Assembly (NCBI GenBank): GCA_028571685.1
Contig: CM053146.1
Span: 23,347,431-23,411,430, forward strand
DNA: 64,000 nucleotides
From: Heterohyrax brucei
Lineage: Eukaryota; Chordata; Mammalia; Hyracoidea; Procaviidae
Direction of reading: 5' to 3'
Part shown: one piece after another, positions 1-9,840 of the stretch
Layout: each line of letters opens with the position of its first letter
Numbering within the stretch: position 1 is the stretch's first letter
Translations under genes and position numbers: made by a program
Notes under the pieces: generated by a model
The model's database searches: none
What the model was told of the DNA's origin: nothing
The model's input: the letters and a program-made list of their open reading frames with translations, nothing else

Positions 1-180
1 GCAGTGTTTTGAGAAAGCCAGTTGGATTTTGGCCACCTTGAAAAATCAGTGTATCCAGCAGGCCTCGGCCACAGCCTTGTTCACAATTGGCTGAGGCTAC
101 ACACTATCCTCTCAACTCGCCTTTTCCTACTACTCCCTATTAAGTCGTTTCACTAATTTATATTGCTAATCTGGCCTCCA
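1..180. other. unique sequence before the RTE insertion
   Basis: I see no repeat or coding signal here. The last 13 bases (168-180) are the left target-site duplication of the RTE element that follows. Confidence 0.5.
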
Positions 181-262
181 CCCCATTTGCCTCTGTTTAT
201 TATACTGTGGAGTCTTTCGTGTTGCTGTGATAGTAGAAGCTATGCCACTGGTCCTCAGACAC

Positions 263-571
263 CAGTAGGGTCTCCCCTGGTGGACAAGTTTCAGCTGAGC
301 TTCCAGACTAAGACAGACTAGGAATAAGGATGCAGTGGTCTACTTCTGAAAAGAATTAGCCAGTGGAAACCTTATGAATAGCAGAAAGTTGTTAGATGTA
401 GTGCCAGAAGATGAGCCTCCCAGGTTGGAAGGCATTCAAAAGACGACTGGGAAAGAGCTGCCTCCTCAATGTAGAGTTGACCTTTATGATGTGAACTGGA
501 GTCAAGTTTACACAACCTCCATTTGCTGATGTGGTGCAACTCAAAATGAGAAGAAACAACTGTGAACATCC
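263..571 (+). repeat. inverted-repeat arm A (RTE 5' region)
   Basis: This segment is the reverse complement of 1229-1537. I count about 10 mismatches and no gaps over 309 bp. Positions 394-564 are identical in both arms (171 bp). The spacer between the arms is 657 bp. Confidence 0.92.
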
Positions 572-574
572 ATT

Positions 575-1160
575 AATAATTAGAATGTGGAATGTACGAA
601 GTATGAACCTAGGAAAATTGGAAATCATTAAAAATGAAAGGGAATGCAGAAATATTGATTTCCTAGGCATTGGTGAGCTGAAATAGACTAGTATTAGCCA
701 TTCTGAGCTGGACAATCATATGGCCTACTATGCTGAAAATGAAAACTTGAAGACTAGTGTTGCATTCACTGTCAAAAAGAACATTTCAAGATTTATACTG
801 AAGTACAATGCTGTCAGTGATAGAATAATATCCATACATGGGATATTATAGCCATACACAATATCTGAGCATAGTTAACATAACTATTATTCAAATTTAT
901 GTACCAACCACTAAAGCTAAAGATGAAGAAATTGAAGACTTTTATCAGCTTCTGCAGTCTGAAATTTGTGAAACATGTAATTAGGATGTATTGATTATTA
1001 CAGGTGACTGGAATATAAAAGTTGGAAACAAAGAAGAAAGACTGGTAGTTGGAAAATATGTCCATAGTTATAGAAATGATGTCAGAAATTCAATGGTTGA
1101 ATTTTGTAAGACCAGTGACTTTTTTGTTGTGAATACTTTTTTATCAACATAAATGGTGAC
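575..1160 (+). pseudogene. RTE endonuclease domain (decayed)
   Basis: Forward translation in shifting frames gives the start of an APE-type endonuclease: a segment like WNVRSM near 588 and a D-F-L-G-I-G-E-L-K segment near 655. Further pieces match the family up to about 1160. In RTE elements this domain nicks the target DNA before target-primed reverse transcription. Several in-frame stops and frame changes are present, so no product is expected. The region ends just before the inverted arm. Confidence 0.7.
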
Positions 1161-1228
1161 TAGGTGACTGTACACATGAGTCTTACCAGATGGAATACAC
1201 TGGAATCAAACTGACTATATATGGGGAA

Positions 1229-1537
1229 GGATGTCCACAGTTGTTTCTTCTCATTTTGAGTTGCACCACATCAGCAAATGGAGGCTGTGTAAACTTGACT
1301 CCAGTTCACATCATAAAGGTCAACTCTACATTGAGGAGGCAGCTCTTTCCCAGTCGTCTTTTGAATGCCTTCCAACCTGGGAGGCTCATCTTCTGGCACT
1401 ACATCTGACAATGTTCTGCTATCCATAAGGTTTCCACTGGCTAATTCTTTTCAGACGTAGACTACTGCGCCCTTATTCCTAGTCTGTCTTAGTCTGGAAG
1501 CTCAGCTGAAACTTGTCCACCAGGGGTGACCCTACTG
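1229..1537 (-). repeat. inverted-repeat arm B (RTE 5' region, flipped)
   Basis: This is the flipped copy of arm A inside the same RTE insertion. Forward RTE sequence ends at about 1228 and a later part of the RTE resumes at about 1540. The left junction has 2-bp microhomology (gg). Confidence 0.92.
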
Positions 1538-1545
1538 TAGGGAGC

Positions 1546-2640
1546 ATCAAAACAACATGAGAGGAATACACACTTATTATACTAGAAAGAATTCAGCCAT
1601 TTAAACAGGTAGCATGTGATCAGAAACTGGTGGCACTGAAGGAAGAGGTCAAAACTGCATTGAAGGCATTGGCAAAGAACAAGGATCCAAGAATTGATGA
1701 ACTGCTGGAGCATCAACTGAGAAGTTTCAACAAACAGATGCAGTGCTGGAAGTGTTCACTCACCTATGCCAGAAAACCTGGAAGACAAGTATCAGGGCAA
1801 CTGCTTAGAAGAGATCCATATGTATGCCTATTTCCAAGAAAAGTGATCCAAACTAATGCAGAAACTATTGAACAATATCATTAATGTCATATAGAAGTAA
1901 ACTTTCACTAAAGATCACTCAAAAACAAATGAAACAGTATATTGACAGGGAACCACCATAAATTCAAGCTGGATTCAGAGGAGGATGTGAAACCTGGAGT
2001 ACCATTGCTGATGTCAGATGGATCTGGTCTGCGAGCAGAGTATATCAGAAAGATACTGTTTCACAGACTATGCAAAGACATTTGACTGTGTAGATCATAA
2101 CAAATTATGGACAACACTGTGGAGAATGGGAATTCCAGAACAATTTAATTGTGCTCAAGAGGAATCTGTATGTGGATCAAGAGACAGTCATTCAAACAGG
2201 ACAAGAGGACACTACATGGTTTAAGTCAGGAAAGATGTGTGTCAGAGTTGTATTCTTTTATTATACCTTTTCAATGTGTATGCAAAGCAAATAAACTAAG
2301 AAGCTATACTACATGAAAAACAGTGAGGCATCAAGAAGACTCATTAACAACCTGCGTTATGCAGATGACACAATCTTGCTAGAAGTGAAGAGATTTGAAA
2401 CACTTACTGATGAAGATCAAAGACTACAGCCTTTAGTACGGATTGCACCTCAGCATCAAGAAAACAAAGTCCTCACAACTGGACCAGTAAGCAACATCAT
2501 AGTAAATGGAGACAGGATTGATTTTATCAAAGATTTCATTTTATTTGGTTCCACAATCAATGCACATGGAAGCAGCAGTCAAGAAATCACTGGAAAAATA
2601 TGCTGCAAAAGATCTCTTTAAAGTGTTGAAAGGTAAAGAT
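1546..2640 (+). pseudogene. RTE reverse transcriptase domain (decayed)
   Basis: Three reading-frame pieces (about 1630-1884, 2018-2224, 2313-2621) together cover an RTE-clade reverse transcriptase. Visible marks are a D-Y-A-K-T-F-D-C-V-D segment near 2070, which is the A-motif region, and the catalytic YADD box at 2358-2369 within LRYADDTILL. RTE reverse transcriptase copies its own RNA and is thought to mobilise SINEs that share its 3' end. Frameshifts separate the pieces and stops interrupt them, so the copy is inactive. Downstream sequence to 3119 is the C-terminal region and 3' UTR. Confidence 0.85.
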
Positions 2641-3132
2641 GTCACTTTGTAGACTATCGTGTGCCTGAACCATGCCATGGTATTTTCAATCACATCATAT
2701 ACATGCAAAAACTGGACAATAAATAAGGAAGACAAAAGAAGAAATGATGCCTTTGAATTGCAGGGTTGGAGAAGAACACTGAATGCACCATGAACTGCTG
2801 AAAGAACAAACAGATCTGTTCTGGAAGAAGTACAACCAGAACGCTCTTTGAAGAAAGGATGGCAAGACTGTGTCTTATATACTTTGGACATGTTGTCAGT
2901 AAGGATCAATCCCTGGAGAGGGACATCATTTGGTAAACTAGAGGGTCAGCAAAGAAGAGTAACACCCTCAAAAAAAATAGATTAACACAGTGACTGAAAT
3001 GATGGGCTTAAGCATAAATACAATTGTGGGCATGATGCAGGACCAGGCTGTGTTTTGTTCTGCTGTGCCTTGGGTTGTTACGAGTCAGATCCAACTCGAT
3101 GGCACCTAACAACAACAACAATCTGGCTTCTA

Positions 3133-3455
3133 CGCACTTTTAGATTGCCTGACTTAGATCAGTTTGATTTAATTCGTTACAAAAAAAATCAGGTGTCAAT
3201 TACATACCTAGTACTGAGCTATTATTAGTTTAAGACCAGATACGTATTACATGTTATGGAGGATACAAAAAACAAAAAGGATATGACATAGTTTCTCTAT
3301 AAAGTGAACAGCCTCCTCATCAAGAGGCAAGTTGTAGACATGGGCTACAGTGAGAGCCTCCATACAGAAAGTATATAGGTAAGCGGTTTTTGATCAGCAG
3401 ATAATTCAGAGAAAGGAGCAACTAACAACATTAATTCTTTGTACTTGTGCCGCAC
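3133..3455. other. unique sequence between two elements
   Basis: Nothing recognisable. The first bases up to 3132 belong to the right target-site duplication of the RTE. Confidence 0.4.
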
Positions 3456-3790
3456 TGTTGTTGTTAGCGGCCAGCTAATCACCCCCAACTTGTGGCAACC
3501 ATACCATGATGGATCAAAATGCCAAGTGGTACCTGGTCCTGTGCCATCCCCAAGATCATTTGCAGATCAGACTGTTGTGATTCAGTGTTTTCATTAGTTG
3601 ATCTCTGAAAGTAGATTGTCAGAGTCTGTCTTTGCTTGGAAGCTCTGCCAAAACATGTTCAATATCATGGCAACATGCCAAACTCCAGTGACAGGCAGGT
3701 GGGAGCTGTACATAAAGTGTGTTGGCCGGGGACTGAACACAGGTCTCCTGCACGAGAAGCAAGAATTGTGCTAGTGAACCACTAATGCCT
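3456..3790 (-). mobile_element. tRNA-Gly-headed SINE with RTE-like body
   Basis: On the minus strand this begins with a 71-nt tRNA-Gly-like head (3718-3788). A body follows that resembles the RTE 5' region: the stretch 3612-3660 is the complement of RTE positions near 285-330. It ends in an RTE-like tail with a gttgttgttg motif at 3456-3466. Two further full copies occur at 55043-55355 and 60447-60780. The type is a tRNA-derived SINE with Pol III boxes A and B. The copy is old. Confidence 0.8.
3718..3788 (-). other. tRNA-Gly-like SINE head (not a functional tRNA)
   Basis: It has exactly 71 nt, the length of tRNA-Gly. The acceptor starts GCATTAGTGG and the 3' end is GGCCAACACA, compared with remembered GCATTGGTGG and GGCCAATGCA. 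The anticodon position reads CTC rather than a Gly anticodon, and stem pairs are broken, so it is a SINE promoter relic. Confidence 0.75.
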
Positions 3791-3862
3791 CATCCTGTTT
3801 GAAATTATATGTTTTAAAGTTTTTATGCACAAAAGTTGCTTTGATTTGCTGGTGAGAAAGGC

Positions 3863-4089
3863 AGGGTAAGAATCAACCTCTGGAGAAGGGCATCTTACTT
3901 AGTAAAGCACAGGGTCGCTGAAAAAGAGAAAGACCCTCATTGAGACGCGCTGATGCAGTGGCTGCAGCAATGGGCTCAAGCATAACAGTGACTGTGGGCG
4001 TGGTGTAGGACCAGGCAATACTTTGTTCTGTTGTATACATGGTCACTATGAGTCGCAACCAACTTGATGGCACCTGACAATAACAACAG
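3863..4089 (+). mobile_element. RTE 3' end, 5'-truncated
   Basis: It matches the last ~230 bp of the RTE at 181-3119 (compare 2905-3119), including the repeated ctggagaagggcatc-type segment and the final 'cttgatggcacctgacaa' tail. 5' truncation is typical of target-primed insertion. Confidence 0.85.
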
Positions 4090-4960
4090 TTTTACAAAGG
4101 GAGGTACTACGGCCAACCAGGGACTTGCACAGATCACTATCTGGGGATGGAGTCCAAGCCAGGCCTCTAAATTCAAACCCAGTGGTCTTTCAAGAAGTAG
4201 ACTGAAGTGTCTGGGGACATATCCGCTGCAGGCACAGGTGGCTCATGCAGTCTGGAATCCGTAGCTGATGGATGACTTCAACATGAAAGCAGCTTCCTGC
4301 CAGGAGTAAATAATCAAAGAGTGAAGCATTTCAGATATGGATGCACTCAGTTTTGCCTCACCCAGAGAATCTAGTTCTTATTTTCCAGTCAGATCATGCC
4401 TCTGTTGGGAAGCACGGAATAAGCCGTTTGGTTTGGCCAGTTTCCTGTGATGTGCAGTTGTAGGTATCCTCAGTGATCTGGGCTGGATTCTTTGTGGAGG
4501 CCTCCCAGCTTCCTAAACCTCAGAGAAGTTCATGGAGTGAATACAGTCCATGCAGAGCCCCTAATAAGATGCTGAAGGGCTCTGCAAGCAAGGTCTCACA
4601 GGCAAATCTTTTCAACCCTCTTCTTTCTTTAGCCTCAGTGTTATGACTCAATTCCTGAGCCGCTCACTTTGCCTCATTGAGTGTAGCCTGGAAAATTGCC
4701 ACTAGCCTGCTACTTACCTTTAGAGATTGGAGGAGGGATAATGAAAGTAGGTTCTGGAGAAATTTCTCCCAGTTTAGAGGCAGAGAATCCTAATCCTTAA
4801 TAACTAATTACTCAAAATGGAAGGCCATGGAGGATGATGAACTTGGCAAAAGATGTCAGATCTTAAGTGATTGCTACACAGTGGACACATACTGTCACCT
4901 ATCTGTGCACCTGACTATCTGCCGGTCTATCTGTTTCTTTCCTTCTACGTGTATCTCTGC
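4090..4960. other. unique sequence, no gene seen
   Basis: Short open frames are present but they have no recognisable domain or codon signature. No repeat family was recognised. Confidence 0.4.
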
Positions 4961-5406
4961 CACCTGTCAGTTTGCTTTGCTGTGGTGGCTTATGTGTTGC
5001 CATGATGCTGGGAGTTAGGCCACGGATATTTCAGATCCCAACGGGGTCTCCTTTGGCAGGCAGGTTTCAGCAGAGCTTCCAGATTCAGACAGAGCAGGGA
5101 GAAAGGCCTGTCATTTACTTTTGAAAGTTAGCCACAGCCAACTTCATGGATCCCAACAAAACATAGCCCAATTTGCATGCACAGTCATCAGGAGGGGTCA
5201 ATCATTAGAGGTGGGCATTGTGTCTGGTGAAGAAGACGGTCAACAAGGACGACTGAGACCCTCGGTGAGACGGACTGGCACGACAGCCTCAATAGTAGAC
5301 TTGAATATGCTGCTGACTGTGTGGATGGCATAGGACCTGGCAACATTCCACTGTGTTGTAAATAAGGCTGTCACCACTCAGAATCAACTTGATAGTCGCT
5401 AAAAAC
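4961..5406 (+). mobile_element. internally deleted RTE derivative (5' end joined to 3' end)
   Basis: The first ~200 bp match the RTE 5' end (gtttcagcagagcttccaga at 5066, shared with 290). At about 5162-5185 the sequence jumps to the RTE 3' region and runs to the terminal tail near 5400. The missing middle includes both enzymatic domains, so this is a non-autonomous unit of about 445 bp. A second copy at 43112-43560 has a similar junction. Confidence 0.75.
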
Positions 5407-5479
5407 TATATTGGTGTTTGTATACGTGTACATACAATTAAATTAAAAATATATATACAATTAATATAGGTATTTATTT

Positions 5480-5640
5480 AATTTCAAATACATTCATTGA
5501 TGATGCTGTTAATAGCTAATATCCTGATTCTGCCATTGAGAAAATGGAGCTACAGCAATATTAAATATCTTGCACCTTAGGAGAGACACCTGGATTAGAA
5601 TCCAGGGTTGTTTGGCTCCTTAGCCAACGTTTGCCTTCCA
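5480..5640 (-). repeat. MIR SINE fragment
   Basis: The antisense pattern is 'cattgagaaaatggagctac ... accttaggagagacacctgg ... atccagggttgtttggctcc', an old mammalian MIR. Divergence is high. Confidence 0.55.
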
Positions 5641-6639
5641 TTATCCTCTTAATGTGACTGATGATGTAGGTTTAAGAACATAAGTCTCTTGACCATGTCT
5701 CTCTTCCACTCAGGGAACACTTGGCTGGGAAGGTGGGGAATAAGGCATTGGCCGATAAACAGATGTACACTGCATGTGGCAAATTATAATTAGATTGTAA
5801 CATCGACCCACTTCTGCATCTGTAGCCCTTGCATTTGTGTTGGCAATGGCCTGCAGGATGGAAGGTGAGCCTTAAAGGAAGTCATTACAAGCGATCTGAA
5901 TAAAACATGAAACTAAAATTATTTCTAAAACTATAACTATCCAAACAGGATGCCATTTGCTTTGTAAGTTCACGACTTCCTTTTTTTAAAGCTTGTTGAG
6001 AAGACAGCAAAGTAATTACAGTACTCCTCTGATTAAATAAACAGGGCACATATGCTAATCAGTAATTTATGTCCTTTGTTTCTGGTGTGTCTGGCTAGCA
6101 GTAATTTGGAGGTAACAGATATAATCACTGCAGAGTTCATAATCTGAACTTTTCTATGCTAAGAAGTTTTTCTTTCTGCAACCAAGAGTTCACGTTCCTG
6201 TCTCTGTGCTTCAGCGTTCTTACAGAACTGAATCGATGTAGCAGCCATTAGAACCTTATCTTCTCCTTGTGTACATAAGAAAACACGTGTTACCACAACT
6301 TGTTCAGCAGAAAGAAAACACCTGATAAGATGTAAAGGAATCCTGCAGTTAGTGGGTTGTCAGGTGGAGCATTTTTCACTCTGAAAAAAAAAAGAAAAAG
6401 TTAGACAGGACTTAGGGGGGAAAAACACATAAAATTTGGAACACTAATAAAATATACCACTTCTCAAGTTATAAGGAAAGACCATTCAATTTAAAGCAGC
6501 AATTTGAAATACAGGTCACAACTATATCCATCGAAATTAGCCTGTATTTTGAGAAGATTACTAATGTAGCAATCAGTTGTTTTTAAAAATCTGTGAAGGT
6601 ATATAACAATAGTCCACATGTATCATGCTTCACTGTTAC
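5641..6639. other. unique sequence, possible conserved non-coding element at 5940-6330
   Basis: No gene or recent repeat is visible. The 5940-6330 part is AT-rich and holds several homeodomain-like cores: taattaca at 6013, atgctaat at 6052 (octamer-like), and agtaattt at 6061 and 6110. That is suggestive only; conservation cannot be judged here. Confidence 0.3.
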
Positions 6640-6795
6640 AAATGTAATTCCAAGCATTTTTCGTGAATTTAATTAGATTAATGTTTGTAAGAACCCTGTG
6701 AGCGAGACACCACCATGAACCTCTTTTTCCACCCGTGGGAAGAGAGGCACGAAGAAATCAAGAAACTTCCCCAAGGTCTGACACTTTCAAAATTC
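6640..6795 (-). repeat. MIR SINE fragment
   Basis: The order is gaaccctgtgagcgagacac, then a cccgtgggaagagaggcacg block, then 'cttccccaaggtctgacac'. This is the usual antisense MIR order. Confidence 0.6.
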
Positions 6796-7146
6796 AAAAT
6801 AACCAGTTATCTTCAGAGCATGCTGCTGGAATAGTCTATGGAAGGAAATAATCAAATAGACTTGCAACAGCAGCTTGAGAACTCTCCCTCACACTAGAGC
6901 AGAAAGCTCTATGGGCCTTTAATTCCTGGCTGGCTGTGGTAACCCCAGAAGCGCAGAGAACCCCAGCCATGTAGCAACAGGCCCGCAGGTGGTCCCCTTG
7001 GGCTCTTAGTGTAGCTCTGGTCCTGGGATCTTCTTTGGCTTAGTTGTTTCTCTGTCCCCTCCCTATCTTAACAAAGTTTTCAGATTCTGTGCTGGGCCTG
7101 CCTACTTGAACCCACGGAACTTGTTCACGCATTACTGTCATATTTG

Positions 7147-7330
7147 GAGAGATAGTGTAGCTCAGGGTATCAAAACTACCCTGAAGAAGACACACTGAGG
7201 TTTGAATCCTACCTCTGCCACTTGTTTGTCTCCGGGTGACTATGAATACATTGTTTTAGTACCGTGGGACTCCGTTTGAGATACCCTGAAATGGAGATTT
7301 CAGGGCGTTTGTGAAGATCACATGATAGAA
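7147..7330 (+). repeat. MIR SINE
   Basis: Sense MIR order: 'agtgtagctcagggtatcaa', then a B-box-like 'ggtttgaatcctacctctgc' and a core reading cacttgtttgtctccgggtg. Moderately diverged. Confidence 0.55.
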
Positions 7331-7419
7331 CATACGCCAATCAAAGGCTTGTGCTCCCCTTCCCCCCTCCCTTTGCCTCTTTTCTTTTCCTCTGTACCTG
7401 AGAGATTCACTGAAGAACA

Positions 7420-7580
7420 AAAAAACAAACTCATTACTGTTGGGTCAGTTCCGACTCTTAGGAACCCTATAAGACAAAGCAGGACTTCCACACAGTTTCC
7501 AAGCAGCACCCGGTACATTCAGATTGTCGAGGTTTTAGTTAGCAGCCCTAGCTCTTAACCACCATGCTACCAGGGTCTCC
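7420..7580 (-). mobile_element. AfroSINE with 12-bp target-site duplication
   Basis: On the minus strand it starts ggagaccctggtagcatgg and runs to the 'gtcggaactgacccaacagt'-type tail. The duplication cactgaagaaca occurs at 7408-7419 and 7581-7592, which dates the insertion as intact at both ends. Confidence 0.9.
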
Positions 7581-7592
7581 CACTGAAGAACA

Positions 7593-8559
7593 GAGGGAGC
7601 AAACTGTTGATTATCCTTGTTTTTAAATTTTGTGGTTCAAAACTGTAATCACTGACTAATGAAGAAATGAAGCTAACTGGAGGCTGGTTTGGATTTCAAA
7701 GACACAAAGACCCAGTTGTAGTCAGAGTGACGTCTCTTCGCTGATAATGCACCCAAACCCACTGCCATCGAATTGAGTGATAGTTGAATCATTAATTAAT
7801 TTAACACACTTATAACGAATGTGTCCAAAGATAAGAAAGACAAACTTATTTTGCACTTATGGAGCATACCATCCAGTCAAGAACAAAGACAGACAGCGAG
7901 TTTAGCTTTACCTCGTAACCTCTTAGAATAGAGGCCTGACGCACAGGCATACAGTAGGGAGCAGTCAGGGAGTTCACCCAAGTCCCTTGGGTGCTCCGCG
8001 TGTGCTGTGTGCCCTAGGCCCACGTACCTGATGGCTGATGAGCAGTGTGGGCTCCTTGGTCTGTTGCCCCAAACCTTGGTGTCCTGGCCTCCAGAGCGGC
8101 ACAGATGGTCACTGCAGACTCCAAGACAGAAGAAACTCCAGCGAGTCTAGAAGAATTTCCTTGAAGAATGTAAAGAAATAGCTGAGCACAAAAGACAATT
8201 ATTAGGAAATTAAGTTCTCAGAATTGATGGTGCTGAATGACACTCCTGTCTAGAGATGTCAGAGGAAGAACAGCTTGCTCACAGATTCTAGCTCGAAGGG
8301 TAAGGCCATGCCCTCATTCCCCTTCCATCCCCAGCAAGTCAGGCCAGTTGGCTTCTTGAGGTCAGCTCAGCATGTGGGGTGCAGCTGGACTCTCTGGAAA
8401 GGCACTCTCTACACCCCTTTCTTTGCTTCCCTTTTCATTTCCTCTGTGCCTGAGTCTTTGGACTTTGTGCAATACTCAGGGCTGCCTAAGAACTAAGTGG
8501 CTTCCTGGCCCTTGCTTTCCACCTTTTTAAGCTACTACTATTTACAATTGCTAACAAAT
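7593..8559. other. unique sequence, no gene seen
   Basis: I recognise no coding domain or repeat. Short open frames here are chance frames. Confidence 0.4.
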
Positions 8560-8688
8560 CAGGCTGACATAATAATAGCAATAGCCACCACCTATGCTTT
8601 GCCTACTTAATATCAGCTCAGCACACGGTATCAGGGAAGATAAGGAATTTGTCTAAGGATTACATAGTTGAGAGATGGGAAGTAAATA
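8560..8688 (-). repeat. MIR-like fragment
   Basis: The pattern 'aaggaatttgtctaaggatt acatagttgagagatggga' resembles antisense MIR. The right edge is cut by the mariner at 8689. Confidence 0.4.
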
Positions 8689-9261
8689 CACAAAGTCTAT
8701 CAATTAAGTTAGTGAACTCATCCTAGAGAAAGTGCTACATACCTCATTGGTGAATATCACTATGGTCACCTTCTAAGTACTCTCCTTGGGAAGCTATGCA
8801 CTGACACCAGTGCCTAGTCCACCCTTCAAAGAAATTTTAGAATTCTTTATCTGGACTTGGCTGCTGGTTATCTGGAATGGCCATCAGAGCCGTCATCATA
8901 TTTCCCTTGATGCCCTGAATGTCATCAAAATGTCTTCCTTTCAGTATTTCCATTATCTTCAGGTAAAGAAAAAAATCACTGGGGGCCAGATCGGGTGAGT
9001 AGGTAGGGTGTTCCAATACAGTTATTTGTTTACTGGCTAAAAACTCCGTCACAGACAACTATACAATTAAGTTTGTGAACTTGCCACTGTGCACAGCGGC
9101 CATTCCAAAAAGAATTCCAGAATTGCTTTAAAGGGTAGACTATGCACTCGTGTAGAATAGCTTCCCAAGGAAGAACTCAAAGGAGACCGAGTTGTACTCA
9201 GCAATGAGATATGTAGCGCTTGGAGCAATTAAGTTTGCAGACCTAATTGTTGGACCTCATA
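8689..9261 (-). mobile_element. mariner derivative with long inverted arms
   Basis: This is a Tc1/mariner-type DNA transposon, about 570 bp. The ends are inverted repeats (gtctatcaattaagtt near 8695 against gtccaacaattaggtc read from 9256 on the minus strand), and TA dinucleotides flank both sides. The middle keeps the end of a transposase on the minus strand (8755-9060). The right third (about 9064-9230) is not a normal 5' end: it is a second, inverted copy of the transposase C-terminus and 3' UTR. It is non-autonomous and old. Confidence 0.8.
8755..9060 (-). pseudogene. mariner transposase C-terminal fragment
   Basis: The minus-strand frame reads through SVTEFLASKQ, then HPTYSPDLAPSDFFLY, then a segment ending in FEGWTRHW and GEYLEGDHSDI before a stop. 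The YSPDLAPSDF box holds the last catalytic aspartate of the DD34D triad. GEYxEGD is the usual C-terminus of mariner transposases. The first two aspartates and the DNA-binding domain are missing, so the protein is inactive. Upstream, on the minus strand, the sequence runs into the inverted arm instead of the rest of the gene. Confidence 0.82.
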
Positions 9262-9304
9262 TATAAAGCATAATATATAACCTACATGTATTATGCATTG
9301 CATG

Positions 9305-9467
9305 AAAAAAAAACTACATTGCCTCTGAGTTGATTCTGACTCATAGTGACCCTATAGGACAGGGTAGAACTTCCCTATAGAATTCCCAAAGAGCACTTGG
9401 TAGATCTGAACTGTGAAACTTTTGGTTTGCAGCTGTAGCATTTAACCACTGTGCCATCAGGGTTTTC
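9305..9467 (-). mobile_element. AfroSINE
   Basis: The minus-strand head is gaaaaccctgatggcacag. The tail lies next to an A-run at 9305-9313 on the plus strand. The body includes the tctactctgtcctataggg-type block (ctataggacagggtagaac on plus). Confidence 0.88.
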
Positions 9468-9599
9468 ACATTATATAAAACATACAGTAATTTTATGTTT
9501 ATAAAATATACCTATAGCTGAAGTTCTACATTCATATACTCAAAAGATATGAAGTAAGGGTGACTGTGCCACCCCAGGTCCTGGATAGAGAGGCCAGAA

Positions 9600-9840
9600 G
9601 ATGAAGAAGATACTTCTGTTCTGGTGGTCAAAGGCTCACAGAGAAGATCACACAATAGGGACAAGCTCAGGTTTCAGCAGTTGCTGCACAGAGACAAGAA
9701 GACTGAGAAGACTGCCTGGAGGAGGTGCCATGGGAGTTTAGCTGTGGAGAGTGGTAGGAGTTTTCCAGATTAGTGTCTGGGGTAGTGAAGAACTTTATGG
9801 ATGAAAGGAAAGGAGACTGGCAGGGACTACCTGAACCCAT
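9600..9840 (+). repeat. L2 LINE 3'-region fragment
   Basis: It contains 'actgcctggaggaggtgcca' followed by an 'aggagttttccag' block, a typical L2 3'-region order. Divergence is high. Confidence 0.45.

Larger units (their letters stand above)
181..3119 (+). mobile_element. RTE/BovB-type LINE, full 5' end, internally rearranged
   Basis: This is a non-LTR retrotransposon of the RTE (BovB-like) clade found in afrotherians. The 5' end resembles the other RTE 5' ends in this window (4961, 63781). It reads forward through an endonuclease region to about 1228. A 309-bp inverted copy of its own 5' region follows (1229-1537). It then resumes forward from about 1540 through the reverse transcriptase to a 3' end with an (AAC)n tail at 3109-3119. 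Relative to my memory of the family, about 500 bp between endonuclease and RT is missing. Flanks 168-180 and 3120-3132 match at 11 of 13 positions (aatctggcctcca/aatctggcttcta), so the rearranged unit is bounded as one insertion. Stops and frameshifts throughout make it dead. Confidence 0.88.

Noticed and set aside
372..569. Two nearly identical 65-codon frames (372-569 minus, 1231-1428 plus) as a duplicated small gene
   Set aside because: They are the same antisense frame in the two inverted RTE arms; similarity comes from the duplication, not from protein constraint.
3718..3788. Functional tRNA-Gly gene
   Set aside because: It is the head of a SINE, and the anticodon position no longer reads a Gly anticodon.
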